A stretch of 64,000 nt of DNA from Ornithinibacillus halotolerans (GCF_014637405.1 NZ_BMEY01000007.1:28898-92897); one strand, 5' to 3'. Positions 35,564 through 45,467 are shown, counted from the stretch's first letter. Translations and numbers: made by a program. The notes: a model not told the origin generated them from the letters alone.

Positions 35564-36052
35564 TTATTCCTCTTCTATCATCTGATACACATTTACAAAT
35601 GGTCTGTCTGCGAAGTAGGCGGGTGGTTTTATGTTTGTATGTGCTTTTTGAAATTCTTTAGAGTTCTTCCACTGCTCATAACTATTTGCGGAGTCCCACT
35701 GTGTAAAGACAACATATGTATTTCCTTTTAATGGTTTTAATAACCGAAATGCTTGAAACCCTTTTTGATGATGTATTTCATCTTTCCTCTTTCTAAAATT
35801 ATCTTCAAATACTGGTCTTCCTTCATCTAACACAGGTATATGATTCATCACTACATATCCTTGTTCTTGAATTTCGCCTAGTTGTACGAGTATTTCAAAA
35901 CTTCTTCCCGCTTGGAAATATTTCTTCTTAACTCCTTCATAATAAGCAACATCCTTGGATGTACCACTCATAAAGTGAAATGGAATGGTAGGGTGCTTTT
36001 CTGTTAATTTCATCAAAAAATCAATCGTTCCATTTGTCATATGTGCATACAT
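35564..36052 (-). CDS. hmoB: Heme-degrading monooxygenase HmoB-like
   Basis: 162 residues: an N-terminal region of about 60 and a C-terminal ABM domain (about 65-160), with VMNHIPVLDEGRPVFEDNFRK reduced here to its start VMNHIPV, and TQWDSANSYEQWKNS near 125. The length and two-part structure match HmoB (YhgC), which opens heme and releases iron. It lies directly beside the heme synthesis genes, as in B. subtilis. GAGGGG precedes the ATG by six bases. Confidence 0.85.
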   Translation of the reverse strand: MYAHMTNGTIDFLMKLTEKHPTIPFHFMSGTSKDVAYYEGVKKKYFQAGRSFEILVQLGEIQEQGYVVMNHIPVLDEGRPVFEDNFRKRKDEIHHQKGFQAFRLLKPLKGNTYVVFTQWDSANSYEQWKNSKEFQKAHTNIKPPAYFADRPFVNVYQMIEEE

Positions 36053-36403
36053 TTAGAACCCCTCTTTTCACTAAATTGTAGAAAAGTTAACAGTATTGTA
36101 ATATCTATTGTACCGAATAATAATTAAAAATATAACTATTTAAGTCACATTAGACTAGTCAAACCCTTGTCAAATATGACTTCTTTCGACAAAATATTAC
36201 CCAGGAAATAAAAATTTAATATCAAATTGTATGGGATGTTTTATTAAATGAGACAATTTAATGAAAAACACCCTTCTTCCTATACATTAATTAGCGAAAT
36301 AGGTATAGTATAGAATGAAAGTTTATTCATAGGGCTCGATGTAAATACCCTAATTACTAAAGTAGTTATTTTAAATTATAAAAAAACTTTTGAAGGTGAT
36401 TAC
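36053..36403. promoter_or_regulatory. Divergent hmoB-hemE intergenic region
   Basis: This 351-bp gap has no reading frame of interest. A weak sigma-A-like pair for hemE is TATACA (36281-36286), 17 bp, TATAGT (36304-36309). Several GTCAAA/TTGTC-containing short repeats lie at 36155-36195. No clear Fur or PerR box was seen. Confidence 0.35.
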
Positions 36404-37432
36404 ATGACTTTTAATGACACAATTATTCGTGCGTATAAGGGGGAGGAAACATCTTATACACCAGTTTGGTTTATGAGGCAGGCTGGGAGATCCCAACCTG
36501 AATATCGAAAATTAAAGGAACAGTATTCTTTATTCGAAATTACACACCGGCCTGAAACTTGTGCTTATGTAACAAGACTTCCAGTCGAACAGTATAATGT
36601 GGATGCAGCCATTCTGTACAAGGATATCATGTCACCTCTACCAGCAATTGGTGTAGATGTTGAAATAAAATCAGGTATTGGCCCTGTAATTGATAATCCA
36701 ATTAGAACGCTAGAAGATGTGGAAAGACTTGGTACGATTACTCCTGAAGTTGATGTGCCTTATGTATTAGATACGATTAAATTATTAACAGAAGAACAAC
36801 TTACGGTACCTCTTATTGGATTCAGTGGAGCACCGTTTACGTTAGCAAGCTATTTAATCGAAGGTGGTCCGTCTAAAACTTACGGAAAAACAAAGGCATT
36901 TATGTATGCAAATAGAGAAGCATGGACTGCTCTAATGGAAAAATTAGCTGATATGACGATTACCTATGTAAAATCACAAATTAAAGCAGGGGTAAAAGCT
37001 GTACAAATCTTTGACTCATGGGTTGGAGCGTTAAATGCAGCAGACTATCGTACATATATTAAGCCAGTTATGGACCGTATTTTTAGTGAATTGAAAAATG
37101 AAAATGTCCCACTAATTATGTTTGGTGTAGGTGCAAGTCACCTATTAAAAGAGTGGAATGACCTACCACTTGATGTTATTGGTCTAGATTGGAGAACTTC
37201 CATTGAAGAGGCAAGACAACTAGGAGTGACAAAAGTACTTCAAGGTAATTTAGATCCTGCTATTTTACTTTCAGATTGGGAGACAATAGAAATGCGTGCA
37301 AAAGCAATCTTAGACCAATCGATAAAAGATGGTAATCATGTATTTAACTTAGGCCATGGTGTTACACCAGATGTGAAGCCAGATACGTTAAAGAAATTAA
37401 CTGAATTGATTCATACTTATTCAAGACGATAA
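36404..37432 (+). CDS. hemE: Uroporphyrinogen decarboxylase
   Basis: 342 residues. The N-terminal signature [16 protein letters not shown] (near 21-36), the [14 protein letters not shown] region, [17 protein letters not shown] near 137 and the C-terminal [13 protein letters not shown] near 322 are all intact. It converts uroporphyrinogen III to coproporphyrinogen III in the cytosol. It is first in the hemEHY operon; AAGGTGA is the ribosome binding site. Confidence 0.97.
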   Translation: MTFNDTIIRAYKGEETSYTPVWFMRQAGRSQPEYRKLKEQYSLFEITHRPETCAYVTRLPVEQYNVDAAILYKDIMSPLPAIGVDVEIKSGIGPVIDNPIRTLEDVERLGTITPEVDVPYVLDTIKLLTEEQLTVPLIGFSGAPFTLASYLIEGGPSKTYGKTKAFMYANREAWTALMEKLADMTITYVKSQIKAGVKAVQIFDSWVGALNAADYRTYIKPVMDRIFSELKNENVPLIMFGVGASHLLKEWNDLPLDVIGLDWRTSIEEARQLGVTKVLQGNLDPAILLSDWETIEMRAKAILDQSIKDGNHVFNLGHGVTPDVKPDTLKKLTELIHTYSRR

Positions 37433-37466
37433 TGAATCTGGAAACTTACTTGAAGAGGTGTTTGAA

Positions 37467-38402
37467 ATGGAAAAGAAAAAAATTGGACTTTTAGTTATGG
37501 CGTATGGAACTCCATACAAAGAAGAAGATATTGAACCATATTACACACATATCCGTCACGGTAGAAAACCATCAGAAGAGCAATTACAAGATTTAAAAGA
37601 TCGTTATAAGGCTATTGGTGGGATTTCCCCATTAGCTCGTATTACAGAGGAACAAGCAAAAGCTATTGAAGTAAAATTAAATGAAATGCAAGATGAATAC
37701 GAATATAAAATGTATATTGGATTAAAGCATATTGCTCCATTTATTGAGGATGCTGTACAAGAGATGGCGAAAGATGGGATTAAAGAAGCGGTTTCTTTAG
37801 TACTTGCACCACATTACTCTACATTTAGTGTGAAATCATATAATACTCGTGCTGGTGAAGAAGCTGAAAAGCATGGTATTGAAATTAAATCAGTTGAAAG
37901 CTGGTACCAAGAACCAGGATTTATTCAATATTGGGCAGACCATATTTCGGCTGAATACAATAAGATGTCTGAGGAAGAACGTGAAAATGCAGTCCTTATC
38001 GTCTCTGCTCACAGTCTGCCAGAGAAAATTTTACAACATGGCGATCCTTACCCAGAACAGTTAGCAGAAACAGCAAAACTAATTGTAGAAAAAGCTAATA
38101 TTGAAAATTATGCACTGGGTTGGCAAAGTGAAGGAAATACACCAGATCCATGGCTAGGACCTGATGTACAAGACCTAACAAGAGATCTTTATAATGAAAA
38201 AGAATATCGTGCTTTTGTTTACGCTCCAGTAGGTTTTGTCGCTGATCATTTAGAGGTATTATATGACAATGATTATGAATGTAAAGTGGTATGTGATGAG
38301 CTTGGGGTAAGTTATTATCGCCCGCCAATGCCAAATACTCATCCATTATTTATTGAAACGTTAGCGAATGTAGTTCAAACTAGAGCAAAGCGTGATGCGT
38401 AA
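37467..38402 (+). CDS. hemH: Coproporphyrin III ferrochelatase
   Basis: 311 residues from the ATG at 37467, set by AGAGGTG; a GTG nine bases earlier lies inside that site. [19 protein letters not shown], the ligand-binding [13 protein letters not shown] region, [10 protein letters not shown] with the metal-binding His, and [18 protein letters not shown] are conserved. In Firmicutes this enzyme (HemH/CpfC) inserts iron into coproporphyrin III. Its stop overlaps the next ATG by one base (TAATG). Confidence 0.97.
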   Translation: MEKKKIGLLVMAYGTPYKEEDIEPYYTHIRHGRKPSEEQLQDLKDRYKAIGGISPLARITEEQAKAIEVKLNEMQDEYEYKMYIGLKHIAPFIEDAVQEMAKDGIKEAVSLVLAPHYSTFSVKSYNTRAGEEAEKHGIEIKSVESWYQEPGFIQYWADHISAEYNKMSEEERENAVLIVSAHSLPEKILQHGDPYPEQLAETAKLIVEKANIENYALGWQSEGNTPDPWLGPDVQDLTRDLYNEKEYRAFVYAPVGFVADHLEVLYDNDYECKVVCDELGVSYYRPPMPNTHPLFIETLANVVQTRAKRDA

Positions 38403-39811
38403 TGGAAAAAGAAACTATTGTAATTATTGGCGGTGGGATAACAGGGTTATCCGCTGCCTACTATTTACAAAAGAGTATACAGGAAAAGAATTTACCATAT
38501 GAGATAAAATTAATTGAAGCAAGTAATCGCTTAGGAGGGAAAATAGACACCCTTAAGCGAGATGGATTTATTATAGAACGAGGACCAGATTCCATTATTG
38601 TGAGAAAGAAACCTGGTGTTAAGTTAGTGGAGGAACTCGGATTAAAGGATAAGATGATTCGGAATGGAACAGGTCAATCGTATATTCTTGTAAACGGAGA
38701 ATTACATAAAATGCCTAAAGGTGCTTTTATGGGAATTCCAAAGGATATAGAGGGTTTCCTAGAATCTGAACTTGTTTCCCCTGAAGGAAAGAAGCGTGCC
38801 TTACTAGATTTAGAAATGGGTAAAGGAGAAGAAGAGGCAGACCAATCATTAGGTGCTTTTTTGCGTCGACGATTAGGTGATGAATTAGTTGAAAATGAAA
38901 TTGAACCATTACTTGCTGGGATATACTCTGGTGATATTGATGAGATGAGTTTAATGGCAACATTTCCTAACTTTTATCATCTCGTGCAAAAATATGGTAG
39001 CTTAATCAAAGGTTTACAAGAAACAATCCCAACACCACCTAAACCTACTGGAAAGAAAGTTCCTGGAGTATTCTTTTCCTTTAAAGAAGGGCTAGGGATA
39101 GTTGTTGACAAATTAGTAGAAAAATTAAATGAAGAATCTATTACTATGGAGAAAGCAGTCACTCATATAGAAAAGATAGATTCAGGTTATCAACTATCTT
39201 TAAGTGATGGTGAAATTGTAACAGCTAGTGCCGTAATAGCTACAACACCACACCAAACTATACCAAAAATGTTTAATGATATTGAATTTCTTAATGTGCT
39301 CACGGACGTACCTTCCAGTTCTGTAGCAAATGTTGCCTTAGCATTTGACCAATCAGCAATTAAGCAAGACATTGATGGAACAGGATTTGTAGTTTCTCGT
39401 AATAATGATTACAGAATTACAGCATGTACATGGACCCACAAAAAATGGCCAACGACCACACCTGAAGGAAAGGCATTAATTCGTTGCTATGTTGGGAGAC
39501 CAAACGACCAAGAAGTAGTGGATTTACCAGATGAAGAATTAATTAATATTGTTTTACATGATTTAAATAAAACAATGAATATAACTGCAAAGCCTGAGTT
39601 TAGTGTAATCTCGCGCTGGAAAAATGTAATGCCACAATATACCGTTGGTCATCTTGAACGAATAGAGAAAGTTCGAGACGAAGCAAATAAACATCTTCCA
39701 GGAGTATTTCTTGCTGGAAGTTCATTTGAAGGTGTAGGTATTCCTGATTGCATTGAACAAGGTGAAAAAGCGGTAGAGCAAGTATTAGAATTTCTTCAAT
39801 TGAGTCGATAA
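38402..39811 (+). CDS. hemY: Coproporphyrinogen III oxidase (HemY/CgoX)
   Basis: 469 residues. The FAD-binding GGGITGLSAAYYL is at 10-22, followed by IKLIEASNRLGGKI; the C-terminal FAD segment reads GVFLAGSSFEGVGIPDCI. In Firmicutes this flavoprotein oxidises coproporphyrinogen III to coproporphyrin III with oxygen, ahead of HemH. It ends the hemEHY operon. No clear hairpin terminator follows; instead a 51-bp tandem array begins about 35 bp downstream. Confidence 0.95.
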   Translation: MEKETIVIIGGGITGLSAAYYLQKSIQEKNLPYEIKLIEASNRLGGKIDTLKRDGFIIERGPDSIIVRKKPGVKLVEELGLKDKMIRNGTGQSYILVNGELHKMPKGAFMGIPKDIEGFLESELVSPEGKKRALLDLEMGKGEEEADQSLGAFLRRRLGDELVENEIEPLLAGIYSGDIDEMSLMATFPNFYHLVQKYGSLIKGLQETIPTPPKPTGKKVPGVFFSFKEGLGIVVDKLVEKLNEESITMEKAVTHIEKIDSGYQLSLSDGEIVTASAVIATTPHQTIPKMFNDIEFLNVLTDVPSSSVANVALAFDQSAIKQDIDGTGFVVSRNNDYRITACTWTHKKWPTTTPEGKALIRCYVGRPNDQEVVDLPDEELINIVLHDLNKTMNITAKPEFSVISRWKNVMPQYTVGHLERIEKVRDEANKHLPGVFLAGSSFEGVGIPDCIEQGEKAVEQVLEFLQLSR

Positions 39812-39846
39812 GAATTATCAACTTCTTTTTAGGAAATAATTGCGAT

Positions 39847-40475
39847 GAAATGAACTTGAGGATTGTTCTCAAGTTCATTTTCTTTTTGGAATTGGAGTGA
39901 AATGAACTCGAGGAGCGATATCAAGGTCATTTTGTTCGTAAATTGCAGTGAAATGAACTCGATAAGTGATCTCAAGTTCATTTTGTTCGTAAATTGCAGT
40001 GAAATAAACTCGATAAGTGATCTCAAGTTCATTTTGTCTAGAATCCTAGTTGAAATAAACTTGATAAGTGATCTCAAGTTCATTTTGTCTAAAATCCTAA
40101 CTGAAATGAACTCGAGGAGCGATCTCAAGATCATTTTGTCTAGAATCCCAGCTGAAATAAACTCGATAAGTGATCTCAAGTTCATTTTGTCTAAAATCCT
40201 AACTGAAATGAACTCGAGGAGCGATCTCAAGTTCATTTTGTCTAAAATCCCAGCTGAAATAAACTCGATAAGTGATCTCAAGTTCATTTTGTCTAAAATC
40301 CTAGCTGAAATGAACTCGAGGAGTGATCTCAAGATCATTTTGTCTAGAATCCCAGCTGAATTAAACTTGATAAGTGATCTCAAGATCATTTTGTCTAGAA
40401 TCCTAGCTGAATTAAACTTGATAAGAGATCTCAAAATCATTTTGTTCGTAAAATAGCAGTTAAATCAACTCGATA
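39847..40475. repeat. Tandem array of twelve 51-bp units with dimeric substructure
   Basis: Units begin with GAAAT(G/A)AACTCGA at 39847, 39899, 39950, 40001 and then every 51 bp to about 40460. Each contains an inverted repeat, TGAACTCGAG...CTCAAGTTCA. From the fourth to the tenth copy two variants mostly alternate (CTCGATAAGTG and CTCGAGGAGCG), giving a 102-bp higher-order period. Outer copies share a GTTCGTAAATTGCAGT tail and inner ones GTCTAAAATCCTAGCT. The period is a multiple of three and lacks stops in several frames on both strands, but there is no ribosome binding site. It lies between convergent hemY and pepF. Confidence 0.95.
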
Positions 40476-40500
40476 AACTAAATTAACAGGAAATAAAATA

Positions 40501-40534
40501 GCGCCTATGCAATGGAAACCAATTGCATAGGCGC
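40501..40534 (-). terminator. Terminator after pepF
   Basis: A 13-bp perfect stem (40501-40513 / 40522-40534) with an 8-nt loop is followed on the minus strand by TATTTTATTT. Confidence 0.9.
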
Positions 40535-40554
40535 TTTAGTGTATTTAGAATTAA

Positions 40555-42372
40555 TTATTCATAGCTTTTCTCAAGTTCATCTACTAATGAACCGACAAAT
40601 GCAACTGCTTCACGAATTGCATCTGGCTTAGACATGTCGACACCTGCTTTTTTAATTAAATCTAGCGGTTTTAATGTACCACCAGCTTTCAGTACATCCA
40701 ACCATCTATCAACTGCAGGTTTTCCTTCTTCTTGAATTTGTTTTGCAACAGCTGTTGATACAGTTAATCCTGCTGAATATGTGTAAGGATATAATCCCAT
40801 GTAATAGTGTGGTTGGCGCATCCAAGTAAGACCTGCACCTTCATCAAATACGACACTATCACCCCAGAATTTTTCCAATGCTTCTTGTTTTTGTTGTGTT
40901 AGAACGCTAGCTGTTAATGGCGTACCTGCTTCTGCTAATTCATATACTCTTCTTTGGTACTCTCCTTCTAGTAAGTGAGTCACAAAATTATGATAGTACG
41001 TACCTAGTAATTGGGTAATAACCCAACGTTTCATACGCTTATCATCCGTTTTATTTAATAAATGGTCTGCTAACAGTAATTCATTAATTGTTGATGGTGC
41101 TTCAATAAAGTATGTTGATGGACGGGTATTTAATAAGGACTGATTTTTACCAGCAAGATAAAAATGTCCCGCATGACCTAATTCATGTGCTAATACGAAT
41201 GCACCTCTCATAGTGTCTGTCCATGTAATTAAAATATAAGGGTGAACACCATAAGGGCTTGAGCAAAATGCACCAGTTGATTTTCCAACATTGTCTGCTA
41301 AGTCTACCCAACGTTCATTTAATCCTTTTTCCATTATTTCTGTGTATTCCGGTCCCATGACTTTTAGAGCTTCGATAATAACTTCTTTTGCTTCCTCATA
41401 AGTCGTTTTTGGATTGAATGTCGGATCTAATGGTGCTTTTAAGTCACAGAATTTCAACTCATCTAATCCTAGTTTTTCTTTTTTTAGTTTAGCGTATCTG
41501 CGCATATGTGGTGCAAGTTCTTCTTGAATAACATTTAGCTGGTTTTCGTACATTTCTTTTGTAACTTGTTGTGGAGCTAGTAGCATGTCTGTAACAGAAT
41601 CATAGTTTCGTAACTTAGACATAGTCAATTGTTTAGAAACTTCTGTTGCATATGTTGCAGCAAATGTATTCTTATATTGATTTAAAGTTTTTGTAAAAGA
41701 GTCATAAGCGTCTCTTCGTAGTTTCGTATTGGATTCTAATTCAAAACGATCTTCATATAGTGCAGCTGACATCGGGTGTTCATTTCCATCTTCATCTACT
41801 ACAGAATCGAATACCATATCTGACGCTTTACTTCGTGAGTAAATCATATATGGAGCGCCATGAACTTGTCCTAATGCTGCTAACATTTCTTCTTGCTCTG
41901 GTGAAAGGGTATGTGGCTTTTCTTCTAAAATATCAATTAAAACTTTTGAATAAGGTTTTAAATTCTCTTCTTCATTAAGAAATTGTTCGATTTTACCATC
42001 TGGTAAAGCTAGTAATTCAGATTTAACAAACGAAAGTTTTGCCCCAATGCTAGCACCAGCAGCAGAAACTTTAGCTGAATCACGTTGGTTTTCTGGGTCA
42101 CTTCCATCGGCACTCGATTTTAAGCTTGCATATGTAAACACACGGACTAAACGCTGTTCATAGGCTTCTAATGTTTGCAGGCATTCTAGTAATGTTTTAG
42201 CATCATTTCCTAGTTTTCCTTGGAATTTTGTTACTTCTGTAATATCTTCTTGTACAGCTTGTAATTCTTTCTCCCAATCTTCAAAAGTAGCAAACAGGTC
42301 TGTTAAATCCCATTTTTGCTCCTCTGGTACTTCAGAACGAAGTAGTCTTTTAGCAGTTGCTGTTGTAGTCAT
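40555..42372 (-). CDS. pepF: Oligoendopeptidase F (M3B)
   Basis: 605 residues from MTTTATAKRLL; AGGGG lies eight bases before that ATG, while an alternative upstream start contains the site itself. The zinc motif HELGH is in LAHELGHAGHFYL near 388, with the downstream Glu ligand in EAPSTINELLL. N-terminal helices form the cap domain. It degrades short peptides of about 7-17 residues in the cytosol. It is transcribed alone and is flanked on both sides by tandem arrays. Confidence 0.95.
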   Translation of the reverse strand: MTTTATAKRLLRSEVPEEQKWDLTDLFATFEDWEKELQAVQEDITEVTKFQGKLGNDAKTLLECLQTLEAYEQRLVRVFTYASLKSSADGSDPENQRDSAKVSAAGASIGAKLSFVKSELLALPDGKIEQFLNEEENLKPYSKVLIDILEEKPHTLSPEQEEMLAALGQVHGAPYMIYSRSKASDMVFDSVVDEDGNEHPMSAALYEDRFELESNTKLRRDAYDSFTKTLNQYKNTFAATYATEVSKQLTMSKLRNYDSVTDMLLAPQQVTKEMYENQLNVIQEELAPHMRRYAKLKKEKLGLDELKFCDLKAPLDPTFNPKTTYEEAKEVIIEALKVMGPEYTEIMEKGLNERWVDLADNVGKSTGAFCSSPYGVHPYILITWTDTMRGAFVLAHELGHAGHFYLAGKNQSLLNTRPSTYFIEAPSTINELLLADHLLNKTDDKRMKRWVITQLLGTYYHNFVTHLLEGEYQRRVYELAEAGTPLTASVLTQQKQEALEKFWGDSVVFDEGAGLTWMRQPHYYMGLYPYTYSAGLTVSTAVAKQIQEEGKPAVDRWLDVLKAGGTLKPLDLIKKAGVDMSKPDAIREAVAFVGSLVDELEKSYE

Positions 42373-42555
42373 TACAATTTCCCCTTTCAAAAAAGTATTT
42401 CGGTAGTCTAAATATTATAATATAAAATTTAACAGATGGATATTATTTTGAATGTTTTTTCTGAAGATTTTTTTAAGTGTTTGTGTGAATAGTGATTAGG
42501 GGGGATCTTAAATAATTTTTAAAAGTTGCTTGATATACTCTCGTGTTGTGAAAGA

Positions 42556-42960
42556 GGAGATAAAGTAGCATAGAAGCATTCTATGTTCCTTTTTAGTGAA
42601 GCAGAAGGAGCTAAGGTCTTATAGACGAGTTCTCTGTTCCCTTTTAGCCGAGCAGAAGGAGGTAAGGTCACATAGACGTGTTCTCTATTCCCTTTTAGCC
42701 GATCGGAAGGAGGTAAGGTCACATAGAAGCATTCTCTATTCCCTTTTAGCCGAGCAAAAGGAGGTAAGGTCACATAGAAGCATTCTCTATTCCCTTTTAG
42801 CCGAGCAAAAGGAGGTAAGGTCACATAGAAGCATTCTCTGTTCCCTTTTAGCCGATCGGAAGGAGGTAAGGTCACATAGAAGCATTCTCTATTCCCTTTT
42901 AGCCGAGCAGAAGGAGGTAAGGTCACATAGACGTGTTCACAGTTCCCTTCTACTCAAAAT
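42556..42960. repeat. Tandem array of eight 51-bp units, each with a Shine-Dalgarno-like core
   Basis: The unit reads roughly AGCAGAAGGAGGTAAGGTCA + CATAGAAGCATTCTCTATTC + CCTTTTAGCCG. AAGGAGGT recurs at 42656, 42707, 42758 and every 51 bp after that, with a diverged AAGGAGCT in the first copy. A CCTTTT...AAAAGG pairing spans unit borders. The period is a multiple of three, so both strands appear open; this creates false reading frames. No start codon sits at a usable distance from the repeated AAGGAGGT. It lies in the divergent gap upstream of pepF. Confidence 0.95.
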
Positions 42961-43062
42961 AAAAGTACCCCAGTCACATATCCAGTTCCAAAGGCAGCTA
43001 ATTTCCAAATTGTACTATAACAGAATACACAATCATCCTTTGTTTCATATATAAATAAAAAA

Positions 43063-43083
43063 CACAGCTTATAATCAGCTGTG
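43063..43083 (-). terminator. Terminator after yhfH
   Basis: CACAGCT / AGCTGTG (43063-43069, 43077-43083) with a seven-base loop, followed by TTTTTTA on the minus strand. Confidence 0.7.
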
Positions 43084-43133
43084 CAAAAGTTGTTTCCTAT
43101 TCTTTTTAAGCTTAAAATAAACTTGAGTGTTAT

Positions 43134-43265
43134 CTATCTAGCGGGGTGATCACATTCCGTACAAATATTAATGTAGCAGTCTGCTTGTTCATTAATATCT
43201 TGACCGCATTCTTGACACTTTTTCTTCGGTAGATTTCGGAAAAACTCTAGCACATTTATCAACAT
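43134..43265 (-). CDS. yhfH: YhfH-family zinc-ribbon microprotein
   Basis: 43 residues: MLINVLEFFRNLPKKKC..., with two Cys pairs, CQEC near 17-20 and CTEC near 36-39, which suggest a small zinc-binding fold. An AAGGAGG site precedes the ATG at 43265. Length, the FFRNLPKKKC motif and the position next to yhfI and lplJ match YhfH of B. subtilis, a protein of unknown function. Confidence 0.85.
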   Translation of the reverse strand: MLINVLEFFRNLPKKKCQECGQDINEQADCYINICTECDHPAR

Positions 43266-43365
43266 GGGGTGGTTCCTCCTTTTGTTTGATAATTCTATTG
43301 TATTATAACAGTATGCAATTGGTCAATGCTGTGTTACAACAAATTTTAAAAATGGGGTGGAAATA

Positions 43366-44097
43366 TTGAAATTAACGGTTATCGGATATTGGGGTGGTTT
43401 TCCTGCTCCAGAAAGTGCAACATCTTCATACTTATTAGAGAAAGATGATTTTACATTACTGATTGACTGTGGTAGTGGAGCATTATCGAGGCTACAACAA
43501 TATAAAAATATACTGAATCTTGATGCAGTTATTCTTTCACACTACCATCAAGACCATATAGCGGATATCGGGGTTCTTCAGTATGCATGGTTAGTTCAAT
43601 CCTATGTTGTAGGAAATAAAGATATTTTACCAATCTATGGCCATATGGAAGACAAAGAAGGGTTTGGAAAGTTAACCCATGAATTTACAGAAGGGGTAGC
43701 TTATGATCCAAATGAAACTTTAGAAATCGGTCCTTTTTCTATCACTTTTCAAAAAACAAAGCATCCTGTTCCATGTTACGGAATGCGGATAACAGATGGA
43801 GAATCTGTTATGGTGTATACTGCGGATTCAAGCTTCCAAGACGATTGGATTCCGTTCAGTAGTGATGCTGATTTGTTAGTTACTGATTGTAATTTCTATG
43901 CTGATCAGGATGGGTCACAAGCAGGGCATATGACGAGTGTTGAAGGGGCAACGATAGCGAAAGAAGCAAATGTTTTTGAACTACTCTTAAGTCATTTACC
44001 GCAATATGGAAACCGACAAGATTTAATTGAACAAGCAAGTAATGTGTTTGACGGAAAAATTAGTCTTGCTACAGAAGGGTTAGTGTGGGAATCTTAA
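43366..44097 (+). CDS. yhfI: MBL-fold metallo-hydrolase YhfI
   Basis: 243 residues from a TTG at 43366; the GTG at 43357 lies inside the GGGGTGGA site. It is a metallo-beta-lactamase fold of the RNase Z-like branch: SHYHQDHIADIG supplies the HxHxDH metal ligands near 57-68, and KHPVPCYGMRI, YTADSSFQ and LLSHLPQYG hold the remaining ones. The substrate is not known. The order yhfH-yhfI-lplJ is conserved in Bacilli. Confidence 0.88.
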   Translation: MKLTVIGYWGGFPAPESATSSYLLEKDDFTLLIDCGSGALSRLQQYKNILNLDAVILSHYHQDHIADIGVLQYAWLVQSYVVGNKDILPIYGHMEDKEGFGKLTHEFTEGVAYDPNETLEIGPFSITFQKTKHPVPCYGMRITDGESVMVYTADSSFQDDWIPFSSDADLLVTDCNFYADQDGSQAGHMTSVEGATIAKEANVFELLLSHLPQYGNRQDLIEQASNVFDGKISLATEGLVWES

Positions 44098-44172
44098 GAC
44101 TGTTTTCTTTGCCTAGAATTCCTGTTTTCGATAAACTTATAGTTGTACAATCAGAACTAGGAGGGAAATACG

Positions 44173-45168
44173 ATGAAATTTATAGACAATAAAGGTATTA
44201 CAGATCCAATGATTAATTTAGCAATTGAAGAATATATTTTACAAAATTTTGGTGAAAAGGATACATATTTACTTTTTTATATTAACAAGCCTTCTATTAT
44301 TATAGGTAGAAACCAAAATACAATTGAAGAAATTAATACAGATTATGTTGAGGAAAATAACATTAAAGTTGTCCGTCGATTATCTGGTGGTGGAGCAGTT
44401 TACCACGATGAACAAAATCTTAACTTTAGCTTTATTACGAAGGACGATGGAGAAAGCTTCCATAACTTTGCTAAGTTTTTAAAACCAGTTATTGAAGTTT
44501 TAAATGATTTAGGTGTACCTGCTGAACTTCAAGGAAGAAATGATGTCGCTGTGGAAGGGCGCAAAATTTCTGGAAATGCGATGTTCTCCACTAAAGGACG
44601 TATGTTCAGCCATGGTACTTTAATGCTTGATTCTGAAATTGAAAACGTTGTTAAAGCACTAAAAGTGAAAAAAGAAAAAATTGAATCAAAAGGAATTAAA
44701 TCGATTCGTAGCCGCGTAGCTAATATTTCTGAATTCCTTGATGAGAAAATTACTATGGATGAATTTAAAGAACGTATTCTTAAGCATGTTTTCCAAGTTG
44801 ATGATGTGAAGGATGTCCCACGTTATGAGTTAACGGAAGAAGACTGGAAAAACATCCATAAAATATCTGAAGAACGTTATCAAAAATGGGAATGGAACTA
44901 TGGTAAATCACCTGCATTTAACGTACAAGCATCACATAAATTCCCAACTGGTTTATTAGACGTTCGTTTTGACGTGAATAAGGGTACAATCCAAAATTGT
45001 AAAATCTATGGTGATTTCTTTGGATTAGGAGAAATTAAAGATTTAGAAGAAATATTAATCGGTGTGCGCCATGAAAAACAAGCAATTGAAGAAGCACTTA
45101 GCGATGTTGATGTAGCGCACTATCTTGGCCGTATTACAAAAGAAGACTTCATTAACTTACTTTACTAG
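44173..45168 (+). CDS. lplJ: Lipoate-protein ligase LplJ
   Basis: 331 residues, the length of B. subtilis LplJ. The lipoate-binding RRLSGGGAVYHDEQNLNFSF region (near 73-92), the catalytic Lys in GRKISGNAMFS near 140 and GTLMLDSEIENV follow, and a C-terminal accessory domain covers about 250-331. The enzyme activates free lipoate with ATP and attaches it to E2 and GcvH proteins. AGGAGGG precedes the ATG. Monocistronic with a strong terminator. Confidence 0.95.
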   Translation: MKFIDNKGITDPMINLAIEEYILQNFGEKDTYLLFYINKPSIIIGRNQNTIEEINTDYVEENNIKVVRRLSGGGAVYHDEQNLNFSFITKDDGESFHNFAKFLKPVIEVLNDLGVPAELQGRNDVAVEGRKISGNAMFSTKGRMFSHGTLMLDSEIENVVKALKVKKEKIESKGIKSIRSRVANISEFLDEKITMDEFKERILKHVFQVDDVKDVPRYELTEEDWKNIHKISEERYQKWEWNYGKSPAFNVQASHKFPTGLLDVRFDVNKGTIQNCKIYGDFFGLGEIKDLEEILIGVRHEKQAIEEALSDVDVAHYLGRITKEDFINLLY

Positions 45169-45225
45169 ATTTAAAATTTAATTGATATAAACGGTTCTCA
45201 AGGGACAGCAGTTTATATTGCAAAC

Positions 45226-45262
45226 AAAAAAGGTAGGAGTTATTATTCCTACCTTTTTTTGT
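45226..45262 (+). terminator. Terminator after lplJ
   Basis: AAAAAAGGTAGGA / TCCTACCTTTTTT with a short loop and a following T-run. Confidence 0.95.
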
Positions 45263-45315
45263 TCGTATGAAAAAAATGGAAATATTACATACTAGTATAA
45301 ATGGAGGTGGTTACA

Positions 45316-45456
45316 TTGGAAAAGAACGAGCAAAATCCTGAGTTAGAAACATTTACAATTTTAAATCCTAATTTTTCATTAGAAGAAAGCCAGAAATTAT
45401 TTCAAGAAAAACAAAGAATTGAAGGAAATTTTTCCGAAAAAAATGAAAATCAGTAG
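45316..45456 (+). CDS. Small acidic protein of 46 residues, unknown
   Basis: A TTG at 45316 follows GGAGGTGG at normal distance and opens a 46-residue charged frame (MEKNEQNPELETFTILNPNF, then SLEESQKLFQEKQRIEGNFS). It has no Cys, no TM segment and a strongly helical second half. It is too short to show a family. It ends 130 bp before comK and has no obvious terminator, so it could be part of the comK leader transcript. Confidence 0.55.
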   Translation: MEKNEQNPELETFTILNPNFSLEESQKLFQEKQRIEGNFSEKNENQ

Positions 45457-45467
45457 ATTAAATTAAG

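Noticed and set aside
39829..40456. Overlapping ~200-codon open frames on both strands in the 51-bp array
   Set aside because: The unit length is a multiple of three and lacks stops, which by itself keeps frames open; there is no ribosome binding site and both strands look equally coding.
42519..43054. Repeat-containing frames of 135 and 152 codons on the two strands
   Set aside because: They arise from the 51-bp tandem array; the repeated AAGGAGGT has no start codon at proper distance, and unit identity rather than protein conservation explains the pattern.
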